From an uncultured Oscillospiraceae bacterium (GTDB lineage: Bacteria; Bacillota; Clostridia; Oscillospirales; Oscillospiraceae), in the NCBI GenBank assembly GCA_934661735.1, contig CAKUJN010000062.1, positions 1 through 12,068 on the forward strand: 12,068 nucleotides of DNA. Reading direction: 5' to 3'. Below, piece after piece: positions 6,327 to 12,068 of this stretch. Each line of letters begins with the position of its first letter. The first letter of the stretch is position 1. A program made the position numbers and the translations under genes. The notes beneath the pieces are model-generated. The model was not told the origin of the DNA and made no database searches. It worked only from the letters and a program-made list of their open reading frames with translations.

Positions 6327-7991
6327 ATGCAGCGAACAAGATGGTACAAGGACATGGTATTCTATCAGATCTGGCCGCGGAGCTTCAAGGACGGCAATGG
6401 CGACGGTATGGGCGATCTGTGGGGCGTGCTGGAAAAGCTGGATTACATCAAGGCGCTGGGCTGCGACGGCATCTGGTTTTCGCCGCTGTATCCCTCGCCA
6501 GGGGCCGACTGCGGCTATGACATCTCCGACTACATGGACATCGCGCCGGAGTTCGGCGGCATGGAGGCATTCCGGCAGGTTTTGACCGGCGCACACGCGC
6601 GCGGCATGAAAATCATCATGGATCTGGTCATCAACCACACCAGCGACGAACATGAATGGTTCCAGAAGAGCCGCCGGCGCATCGATCCCTACACCGACTA
6701 TTATATCTGGCGGCCAGCAAAGCCCGACGGAAAGCTCCCGAACAACTGGGACAGCATGTTCGAGGGCAAGGCGTGGCAGTGGGACGAGGTGCGGCAGGAA
6801 TACTACATGCACCTGTTCGCTGTCAAGCAGCCTGACCTGAACATGGACAATCCGCAGGTGCGCGAGGAGGTCAAGAAAATCCTGCGCTTCTGGCTGGACA
6901 TGGGCGTCGACGGCTTCCGCGAGGACGTCATCACGTTTATTTCCAAGAAGGAGGGCCTGCCGGACGACCGGCTGCTGCCCATCTGCCGCGGCATTTTCCA
7001 CTATAACCACGGCCCGCACATCCACGACTACCTGTCCGAATTCCGCCGCGACGTACTGTCAGACTATGACTGTCTGACCATCGCCGAGGCACCGCTCATC
7101 ACGCCGAAGGTGGCGCTGGAATACATCGAGGAGGCGCCCGACAGCGAGATTGACATGATGATCCAGTTCCAGTGCATGTGCGCCGACTGCCTCTACTCCG
7201 ATTTCTATCCCATTCCGTTTTCCCTGCGCCGGCTCAAGCGCGCGTTCTCCAGCTGGCAGGAAAAGCTGGCGGGCAGGGGCTGGAATATGCTGTATCTGGA
7301 AAACCACGACCATCCGCGCGTACTTTCGCGCTATGGAAGCGAAAATTTCCGCCGCGAAAGCGGCAAAATGCTGGCCGTCAGCTATCTGTTCCAGCAGGGC
7401 ACGCCGTTCGTCTATCAGGGCCAGGAGCTTGGCATGCTGAACTGGAAGCCGGAAAGCGCGGACGAATATGAGGACGTACAGACGCGCTATCTGTACGAGC
7501 ACAGCCTGACCTGGTTGCCGGAAAAGCTCCGGCTCAGGCGTCTGTGGCGCGGCTCGCGCGACTCGTCTCGCACGCCGGTGCAGTGGACTGGCGGCGAAAA
7601 CGCGGGCTTTTCCACCGTTAAGCCGTGGTTCACTGTGAATGAGAACTATCGTGCCATCAACTGTACCGCCGAGGAGGCCGACGCGCAGTCGATTCTGAAC
7701 TTCTACCGCGAGGCCATCCGCCTGCGCAAAGCGCTCCCCGTCGTGCGGGACGGCGTCTACCGCGAGCATCAGCGCGCCTCCGGCCGTCTCTACGTCTATA
7801 CGCGTGAAAACGCGAAACAGCGTCTGCTGGTCGTCTGCTCATTCACGGAAAAGCCCGTGCGCTTCCGTGCGCCGAAGGGCTATGATCTGACAGCTGGAAA
7901 GCCGGTCCTGCAAAATTATCTGGACGCCCCCTGCGCGCCGGACGGCTTCATCACCAGACCCTATGAGGCAAGAGTCTATCTGTTTGAATAA
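6327..7991 (+). CDS. GH13 alpha-glucosidase (oligo-1,6-glucosidase-like)
   Basis: A 554-residue cytoplasmic glycoside hydrolase with the (beta/alpha)8 amylase fold and a C-terminal beta domain (from about 475). Visible motifs: calcium-site DGNGDGMGD (22-30), region I DLVINH (99-104), region II GFREDV with nucleophile Asp200, region III with acid Glu254 in TIAEAP, and region IV ENHD with Asp328. Valine 201 after the nucleophile is the residue that in Bacillus oligo-1,6-glucosidase favours alpha-1,6 bonds, whereas maltases have threonine. I chose the ATG at 6327 because GGAGGA (6314-6319) lies 7 bases ahead; the in-frame ATG at 6312 has no such site and is about 8 bases from the predicted transcript start. 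There is no signal peptide. Trehalose-6-phosphate hydrolase or sucrose-type activity are alternatives, but the neighbouring symporter imports unphosphorylated sugars. Confidence 0.93.
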   Translation: MQRTRWYKDMVFYQIWPRSFKDGNGDGMGDLWGVLEKLDYIKALGCDGIWFSPLYPSPGADCGYDISDYMDIAPEFGGMEAFRQVLTGAHARGMKIIMDLVINHTSDEHEWFQKSRRRIDPYTDYYIWRPAKPDGKLPNNWDSMFEGKAWQWDEVRQEYYMHLFAVKQPDLNMDNPQVREEVKKILRFWLDMGVDGFREDVITFISKKEGLPDDRLLPICRGIFHYNHGPHIHDYLSEFRRDVLSDYDCLTIAEAPLITPKVALEYIEEAPDSEIDMMIQFQCMCADCLYSDFYPIPFSLRRLKRAFSSWQEKLAGRGWNMLYLENHDHPRVLSRYGSENFRRESGKMLAVSYLFQQGTPFVYQGQELGMLNWKPESADEYEDVQTRYLYEHSLTWLPEKLRLRRLWRGSRDSSRTPVQWTGGENAGFSTVKPWFTVNENYRAINCTAEEADAQSILNFYREAIRLRKALPVVRDGVYREHQRASGRLYVYTRENAKQRLLVVCSFTEKPVRFRAPKGYDLTAGKPVLQNYLDAPCAPDGFITRPYEARVYLFE

Positions 7992-8000
7992 GCGATACAG

Positions 8001-8032
8001 AAACAGCGGCAGGCAAAAGCCTGCCGCTGTTT
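8001..8032. terminator. Bidirectional rho-independent terminator
   Basis: A perfect 14-bp stem (8001-8014 with 8019-8032) with an AAAA loop separates two convergent genes. The plus strand ends in GCTGTTTT and the minus strand in GCTGTTTC, so it serves both the GH13 gene and the GNAT gene. The stop codon of the GNAT gene (complement of 8033-8035) abuts the stem directly. Confidence 0.88.
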
Positions 8033-8488
8033 TCACATCCGGTGCACATACATCCGGCTCATACGGTTCTCGCCGTCGCCCTGCACCATACAGTAAAATT
8101 CCCAGCCATACCGCTCATAAAACGACGTGTGATCCGTCAGCAGATACAGCGTATCGACGCCTCTTTCGTGCATATCGCCGCACACGAGGCGCAAAAGCGC
8201 GCCCGCAATGCCGCGGCCGCGGCAGTCCGGCTCGGTGTAAACTGCGCAGACGTTCGGCGTCAGGTCCGTGCGGTCGTGAAAGTCATTTTCAATCACACCC
8301 AGCCCGCCGGTAATGCGTCCGCCGTTCATGGCCAGATACCACTGCGGCACCGGCGATTCTCCTTCCAGACATGCCTGCATGCTCTCGCGGTACGCCTTCA
8401 GCGGAACGTGCCATTTCTCATGGAACCACTGTGCGGTGCTGTCCAGCAGCTCCGGCCGGTCAGCCAGCCGAACCAGTTCATCCTTCAT
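8033..8488 (-). CDS. GNAT-family N-acetyltransferase
   Basis: A 151-residue protein with the GNAT fold. The acetyl-CoA pyrophosphate loop is RGRGIA (90-95), within the usual beta4-alpha3 segment CAVYTEPDCRGRGIAGALLR (81-100). The C-terminal FYERYGWE (123-130) is typical of the family. The ATG at 8488 is preferred to the in-frame one at 8518 because GGAGAG (complement of 8497-8502) is 8 bases ahead and homology-like sequence starts there. Such proteins transfer an acetyl group to an amine of a small molecule or protein; the substrate is not recognisable. It lies downstream of the glycosyltransferase on the same strand across a 158-base gap containing a repeat; I see no good promoter in that gap, so it may be read through from the upstream gene. 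Confidence 0.88.
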   Translation of the reverse strand: MKDELVRLADRPELLDSTAQWFHEKWHVPLKAYRESMQACLEGESPVPQWYLAMNGGRITGGLGVIENDFHDRTDLTPNVCAVYTEPDCRGRGIAGALLRLVCGDMHERGVDTLYLLTDHTSFYERYGWEFYCMVQGDGENRMSRMYVHRM

Positions 8489-8573
8489 TTTGGATTCTCT
8501 CCATTCCGGCGCGCACACCGCGCGGGGATTTCATTTTCTTTCCGCGGTGCCTGCGCAGAGGCAGCGCTTCCAT

Positions 8574-8646
8574 CGAAAACTGCTGCCGCCGGAGGCACGG
8601 TTACAGTATTCCTGCAAAAGCGGTGCCTCCGGTACTGGGCAAAAAC
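8574..8646 (+). repeat. Degenerate copy of the intergenic repeat, with 10-bp stem
   Basis: From about 8574 the sequence aligns by eye with copy 1 from about 54 onward, including shared CTGCAAAAG (8612-8620 against 92-100) and the preceding GTTRCAGTRTTNC block. The pairing arms differ: here CCGGAGGCAC (8589-8598) is perfectly complementary to GTGCCTCCGG (8623-8632) with a 24-base loop. On the minus strand it directly follows the glycosyltransferase stop codon and is trailed by CAGTTTTC, so it could end or process that transcript. Confidence 0.55.
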
Positions 8647-10005
8647 TCAGAGGAACCGATCGACCTTCTGCCACCACTCGTCCAGTGCCTCCTGAACCTT
8701 TTCGCGGCTCTGCTCGCGGCGATCGGCAACGCTTTCGCGCAGCTGCCGGCTGCCGCGGCGGACGTAATTGATGGCCGCCATAAGGCCGGCCGCACCGCGC
8801 AGAAGCTCGTCTGTCGGCGCCTCGTGCGCCGGATAGCGTCCCGCGCGATAGTTTTCCAGCACGATCTCATAGCGCTCACAGGCATGTTTGACGGCGCTCT
8901 CCCAGGAAATATAGATCTCCTTCTGGGCGTTTTCGCCGACCTGACGAAGCAGTTCTCGCCTGCCATGGAGCTTTTTCAGAAGCGCAGTCATCGACTGCGC
9001 ATTTTCTTCAATAAAGAAGCCGTTTCTGCCGTCGGTCACGTCCTCGGCGGCGCAGCTTCCGGCAATCAGCACGCTTGCAAGGCCGCACGCCGCCGCCTCA
9101 CGCACGACAAGGCCGTTCGTGTCAAACGTGGAAGGGAACAAAAACAGGTCGGCGCGGCAGTACCACGCGCGGATGACCTCGCGGTCATAGGCGGGCGAAA
9201 CGAAAAACACTTTGTCGTCCAGCCCCAGCTCACGGGCATACGCCTCAATCTCCGGCCCGTCGGTGCCCTTGCCGACAAAAACCATGCGGAAATCACGTTT
9301 CTCGTCCTTGAGCGCCTTCATCGAATCCAGAATGATACGCAGGCCCTTGTACCACATCATGCGGCCGACAAACAGATAGACCGGAACGTCCTGCGGCAGG
9401 TCCAGCCCCTCGCACACGGCGGCAATCTGCTCGTCCGAGGCACGTCCGGCGGAGAAATCCACGCCGTTCGGCATAACGATATAGTCACCCTGATAGCCGT
9501 TTGCGCGCAGATTTTCGCCTGCGCCGCGGCTGACGGTCCAGACCTCGTCGCAGGCGGAGATGTTCTCCACCAGAATTTTCAGCGCCGCCTCCTGAAGCGC
9601 TCTGCCGCGGATGGCGTGCGCGATATCGATGTCAAATTTTGTGTGGTAGGTGAATACCAGCGGCACGTTCAGCCGGTCACGCAGCATCCGCGCCAGCACC
9701 GTGGATGTGACGGGGCAGTGGCTGTGCAGCAGGTCATAGTGCCCGTCCTCAATTTTCTGCATCAGCTCCGGCGAAAGCGGATAGCCCGCGCGGTAGCCGA
9801 GATATTTTGTAAAATCAATGCTGGGATAGCGGTAGACCGGAAAGTCGAACACGGAGTCGTCCGCATCCGGATAATACGGCGTCACAACGGCCGCGCGGCC
9901 ATAGTCCCGCTGGATATTCCGCGCGTAGTTGACCACAGCGTTTGCCACGCCGTCGATCACCGGCGGAAAGGAGTCGTTGATCAAACAGATTTTTCTTTCG
10001 GGCAT
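8647..10005 (-). CDS. GT4-family glycosyltransferase
   Basis: A 452-residue GT-B fold retaining glycosyltransferase. The N-terminal domain opens with KICLINDSFPPVIDGVANAV (5-24), including the glycine-containing acceptor-side loop, followed by HSHCP (94-98) and TYHTKFD (119-125). The C-terminal nucleotide-sugar domain has FVGRMMWYKG (212-221) and the family motif FPSTFDTNGLVVREA (290-304), in which Asp295 replaces the first Glu of the usual E-x7-E; Glu303 is kept. This pattern is closest to enzymes that glycosylate diacylglycerol or other lipids, but donor and acceptor are uncertain. A basic, amphipathic tail (about 414-452, rich in Arg and ending near WWQKVDRFL) could touch the membrane. The ATG at 10005 follows AGGAGG (complement of 10013-10018) by 7 bases; upstream in-frame codons run into the promoter. 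Confidence 0.9.
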   Translation of the reverse strand: MPERKICLINDSFPPVIDGVANAVVNYARNIQRDYGRAAVVTPYYPDADDSVFDFPVYRYPSIDFTKYLGYRAGYPLSPELMQKIEDGHYDLLHSHCPVTSTVLARMLRDRLNVPLVFTYHTKFDIDIAHAIRGRALQEAALKILVENISACDEVWTVSRGAGENLRANGYQGDYIVMPNGVDFSAGRASDEQIAAVCEGLDLPQDVPVYLFVGRMMWYKGLRIILDSMKALKDEKRDFRMVFVGKGTDGPEIEAYARELGLDDKVFFVSPAYDREVIRAWYCRADLFLFPSTFDTNGLVVREAAACGLASVLIAGSCAAEDVTDGRNGFFIEENAQSMTALLKKLHGRRELLRQVGENAQKEIYISWESAVKHACERYEIVLENYRAGRYPAHEAPTDELLRGAAGLMAAINYVRRGSRQLRESVADRREQSREKVQEALDEWWQKVDRFL

Positions 10006-10033
10006 GAAAGCACCTCCTGACTGGGATAGCTTC

Positions 10034-10062
10034 AGCATACCATATGCCGCCGCGCTTGGCAA
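10034..10062 (-). promoter_or_regulatory. Extended -10 promoter of the glycosyltransferase gene
   Basis: On the minus strand TTGCCA (complement of 10057-10062) is followed after exactly 17 bases by TATGCT (complement of 10034-10039) with TG just upstream (TGGTATGCT). Transcription would begin near 10027, giving a short leader of about 22 bases that holds the AGGAGG site. Confidence 0.75.
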
Positions 10063-10130
10063 TGCAAAATTTGCCGTCCGGCATGCCTCCCGCTCCGCCG
10101 GCAGACCTGCCGCGCGGGGTGTTTTTCCGC

Positions 10131-10158
10131 TTGCAAAACGCAGAAAAACAGGTATGAT
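10131..10158 (+). promoter_or_regulatory. Promoter of the MATE exporter gene
   Basis: TTGCAA at 10131-10136 and TATGAT at 10153-10158 are separated by 16 bases. The predicted leader carries a 6-bp hairpin with a 3-base loop (10188-10193 with 10197-10202) just before the GGGAGGA ribosome binding site at 10206-10212, which precedes the ATG at 10219. Confidence 0.6.
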
Positions 10159-10218
10159 GATATCGCAGTGATGTTTCTGTAAAATTCCGGCGGCTTCCGC
10201 CGTGAGGGAGGATGCTTT

Positions 10219-11583
10219 ATGAGGGCAACGCCTGCCGCCTCGCTGACCGAAGGTCCGGTATTCGGCGGCATGATGCGCTTTTTCCTGCCGATCATGCTCG
10301 GCACGCTGCTTCAGCAGCTGTATTCCACCGTCGACGCCGTCGTCCTTGGCCGGTTTGTCGGCAAAAATGCGCTGGCCGCCGTGGGCGGGTCGGATATCGC
10401 GATCATCAATCTGGTAGTCGGCTTTTTCGTTGGTCTGTCGTCCGGCGCGTCCGTCGTCATCTCACAGCACTATGGCGCGCGGGAGAGCGGCAGAGTCAGC
10501 CTCGCCGTGCACACGGCGGTGGTGCTGGCCATCTGGATCGGCGCGGTGATGACGCTGCTGGGCGTGTTCGTCGCGCCGGCGCTGCTGGGCGTGCTGGATA
10601 CGCCGGCGGAGATCATGGACGATTCCGTGGACTATCTGCGCTGGTACTTTGCGGGCATGATCCCGTCGATGATCTATAACATGGGAGGCGCAATTCTGCG
10701 CGCCATGGGTGACTCGAAAAAGCCGCTTCTGTTCCTGGTCGTCTGCACAGTGGTCAATACGTTCCTCGACCTGCTGTTTGTGGCGGTGTTCCGGATGGAG
10801 GTTGCTGGCGCGGCCATCGCGACCAGTCTGTCGCAGGTGATCTGTGCGGCGCTGGTGCTGTTCACGCTTTCGCGCCTGCCGGAGGACGGCGGCCGTCTGG
10901 AACTGCGCCGACTGCGCGCCGACCGCACGCTTTTGCAGCGGATGATTGCCATTGGTCTGCCCGCAGGCGTGCAGAGCATGCTCTACAGCGTGACAAACCT
11001 GTTCGTCCAGCGCGCCGCCAACCTGCTGGGCACCGACACGGTGGCAGCATGGTCGGCCTACTGGAAGCTGGACGGTATGTACTGGCCGGTTTCCAACGCC
11101 ATCGGCATTGCCGTCATGACGTTCGCGGGCCAGAATTACGGTGCGCGCAGATATGAGCGCATCCGCACGATCATCCGCACGGGCCTGGCAATGCACGTGG
11201 TGTTTTCCATTCTGTTCAGCCTGACGCTGTATTTCACGCGCTTCTGGACGGTGCGGCTGTTCTGCACCGACGAGGCAGTCATCCGGCAGGGCGAGTCAAT
11301 CATCGTCATGCTGGCCTTTGCGTACCCCACGTTTTTCTGCACCGAGGTCTTTTCATCTGCAATGCGCGGCGTGGGCAACGCTGTCAAGCCGACGGTCATT
11401 ACGCTGATGGGCGTGTGTGTACTGCGGATGATTCTGCTGTTTACCATCACGTTCCCGCATCTGAGCAATATGACCATCGCCATCTGTTATCCAGTCACAT
11501 GGATTGTCTCGTCGATCCTGTTCCTGTTGTACTACCGCTTCGGCAGATGGATGCCGGAGCAGACTCCGGCATCGATACAGTGA
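10219..11583 (+). CDS. MATE-family efflux transporter
   Basis: A 454-residue, 12-helix protein of the multidrug and toxic compound extrusion family, with two MatE repeats (about residues 15-175 and 240-400). The first repeat opens with LPIMLGTLLQQLYSTVDAVV (23-42), a typical helix 1 with Gln and Asp in the membrane, and is followed by GRFVG. The inter-helix segment AILRAMGDSKKP is a common family signature. The second repeat contains GLPAGVQSMLYS and a matching SSAMRGVGNAVKP. Such pumps use a sodium or proton gradient to expel cationic drugs or metabolites; the substrate cannot be told. It is divergent from the glycosyltransferase. If that enzyme makes a glycolipid, a flippase role is conceivable, but only context suggests this. 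The last codons overlap a perfect 10-bp hairpin. Confidence 0.93.
   Translation: MRATPAASLTEGPVFGGMMRFFLPIMLGTLLQQLYSTVDAVVLGRFVGKNALAAVGGSDIAIINLVVGFFVGLSSGASVVISQHYGARESGRVSLAVHTAVVLAIWIGAVMTLLGVFVAPALLGVLDTPAEIMDDSVDYLRWYFAGMIPSMIYNMGGAILRAMGDSKKPLLFLVVCTVVNTFLDLLFVAVFRMEVAGAAIATSLSQVICAALVLFTLSRLPEDGGRLELRRLRADRTLLQRMIAIGLPAGVQSMLYSVTNLFVQRAANLLGTDTVAAWSAYWKLDGMYWPVSNAIGIAVMTFAGQNYGARRYERIRTIIRTGLAMHVVFSILFSLTLYFTRFWTVRLFCTDEAVIRQGESIIVMLAFAYPTFFCTEVFSSAMRGVGNAVKPTVITLMGVCVLRMILLFTITFPHLSNMTIAICYPVTWIVSSILFLLYYRFGRWMPEQTPASIQ
11550..11573 (+). terminator. Perfect hairpin inside the 3' end of the MATE gene
   Basis: GATGCCGGAG (11550-11559) pairs perfectly with CTCCGGCATC (11564-11573) around a 4-base loop, ending 7 bases before the stop codon TGA. 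No T run follows, so it is not a standard intrinsic terminator; it may protect the mRNA 3' end or act with the repeats downstream. Confidence 0.4.
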
Positions 11584-11590
11584 AGTACTC

Positions 11591-11700
11591 TGTGGGGCAG
11601 ACGGCTCTGTCGGCCCTTTTATCTGGTTTCACCGGAACTGCCGTGCGTGCGGCAACACCGCTACTGTGTCTCCGACGGCCTACTTTTTCTGTTGCGCCAG
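11591..11700 (-). repeat. Intergenic hairpin repeat, truncated inverted copy
   Basis: Read on the minus strand this aligns with copy 1: the tail AAAAGGGCCGACAGAGCC (complement of about 11600-11617) matches AAAAGGGCCGTCAGAGTC at 121-140. The region 11610-11700 is also repeated with few differences at 11734-11823. The copy keeps the left stem arm (11679-11692) but diverges after CGCCAG at 11700, so the other arm and the head are missing. Confidence 0.75.
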
Positions 11701-11713
11701 GACTTCCCTCCTC

Positions 11714-11856
11714 TGTAGGGGCCGATACCCATATCGGCCCTTTTATCCGGTTTCACCGAACTACCGTGCTTGCGGCGACACCGCAACTGTGTCTCCGACG
11801 GCCTACTTTTTCTGTTGCGCCAGAAAAAGTAGGCAAAAAGATGCGCCGGAGACGCG
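11714..11856 (-). repeat. Intergenic hairpin repeat, full inverted copy
   Basis: This aligns over its whole length, in reverse orientation, with copy 1 at 10-152. The core is a perfect 14-bp stem (11801-11814 with 11821-11834) around a 6-base loop, in the same place as the 13-bp stem of copy 1. The tail end holds a second perfect 8-bp hairpin (11719-11726 with 11733-11740). Open frames that cross it are translations of the repeat. Confidence 0.8.
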
Positions 11857-12036
11857 TCATATTGCGCGCTGACGCGCGCGAATTTATTTGACGCCCTCTT
11901 CGGGCGCAAGGCCAATACTTTTCCGATAGCTTTCGGTTCCAGCAAATGTACTACACGCATTTGCGGGCAGACTAAATCGATTTCGTTTCTGCTCATTTCC
12001 GGAATACTCGGCCGATTACGATGTTGCACAGCATGT
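11857..12036. other. Gene-free stretch with short palindromes
   Basis: No credible gene is visible in this 180-base part of the 485-base gene-free right end. It holds a GCAAATG/CATTTGC hairpin (11942-11948 with 11958-11964), a perfect 10-bp palindrome AAATCGATTT (11974-11983) lying in a longer imperfect inverted repeat (about 11966-11995), and a small CGCCC/GGGCG stem (11892-11906). No promoter, RNA gene or attachment site is recognisable. Confidence 0.5.
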
Positions 12037-12068
12037 TGTAGGGGCCGATGGCGAGCGCAGCCGTCAGC
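12037..12068 (-). repeat. Possible start of a further repeat copy, cut by the window end
   Basis: TGTAGGGGCCGAT at 12037-12049 is identical to 11714-11726, the outer end of the full inverted copy. The following bases differ, so this may be another member of the family or only its terminal hairpin; the window ends before it can be judged. Confidence 0.5.

Noticed and set aside
7803..7820. Catabolite response element-like GTGAAAACGCGAAAC inside the GH13 gene
   Set aside because: Poor match to the CcpA site consensus, deep inside the coding region and far from any promoter.
8371..10020. A 549-codon open frame on the plus strand opposite the glycosyltransferase
   Set aside because: It is antisense to a gene with clear GT4 motifs, is extremely rich in Arg, His and Ala, and has no family motif or ribosome binding site. 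It is a by-product of GC-rich codon use.
11591..11856. CRISPR array
   Set aside because: Only two related units about 124 bases apart with internal homology along their length; no short regular repeats with unique spacers and no cas genes.
11415..12029. Open frames of 122-158 codons on both strands over the MATE 3' end and repeats
   Set aside because: Their products contain the same peptide blocks twice because they translate the tandem repeat copies; no ribosome binding site, no plausible independent start.

Overview
The window looks like chromosomal DNA of a GC-rich gut-type Clostridia, probably Oscillospirales/Ruminococcaceae-like. This is an inference from strong AGGAGG-type ribosome binding sites, extended -10 promoters, the gene families present, GC-rich codons with low-GC promoter islands, and hairpin-bearing intergenic repeats. 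I see no phage, transposase, CRISPR, rRNA or tRNA. Nine protein genes are well supported; almost all other long open frames are antisense or out-of-frame shadows.

Layout. 1-221: an intergenic repeat copy followed by a strong hairpin terminator. 222-992 (-): IclR-family regulator. 993-1200: divergent control region with an extended -10 promoter for the regulator, a 22-bp palindrome and a 10-bp direct repeat. 1201-4733 (+): agmatine operon of agmatine deiminase, APC-family permease and putrescine carbamoyltransferase, closed by a terminator at 4741-4772. 4798-6171 (-) and 6327-7991 (+): a divergent sugar module, a GPH-family (MelB-like) sugar symporter and a GH13 alpha-glucosidase, whose predicted promoters overlap at their -35 boxes. 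8001-8032: bidirectional terminator. 8033-8488 (-): GNAT acetyltransferase. 8574-8646: degenerate repeat copy. 8647-10005 (-): GT4 glycosyltransferase. 10219-11583 (+): MATE-family exporter, divergent from the glycosyltransferase. 11584-12068: gene-free repeat mosaic.

How the genes fit together. The agu operon should import agmatine (exporting putrescine), deiminate it to N-carbamoylputrescine and ammonia, and phosphorolyse that to putrescine and carbamoyl phosphate. The usual last step, carbamate kinase making ATP, is not in the window, nor is a LuxR-type AguR; an IclR-type protein occupies the regulator position. The GPH/GH13 pair is a self-contained uptake-and-hydrolysis unit, with an active-site valine pointing to alpha-1,6 linkages. 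The glycosyltransferase and MATE exporter share only an intergenic region.

The least expected structure is a dispersed non-coding repeat of about 140 bp. It has one near-complete copy at the left edge, a degenerate one between two genes, two tandem inverted copies at the right (one truncated), and the apparent start of another at the right edge. Nothing in the window is a convincing wholly new protein system; the repeat family and the altered control of the agmatine operon are the items most worth following.
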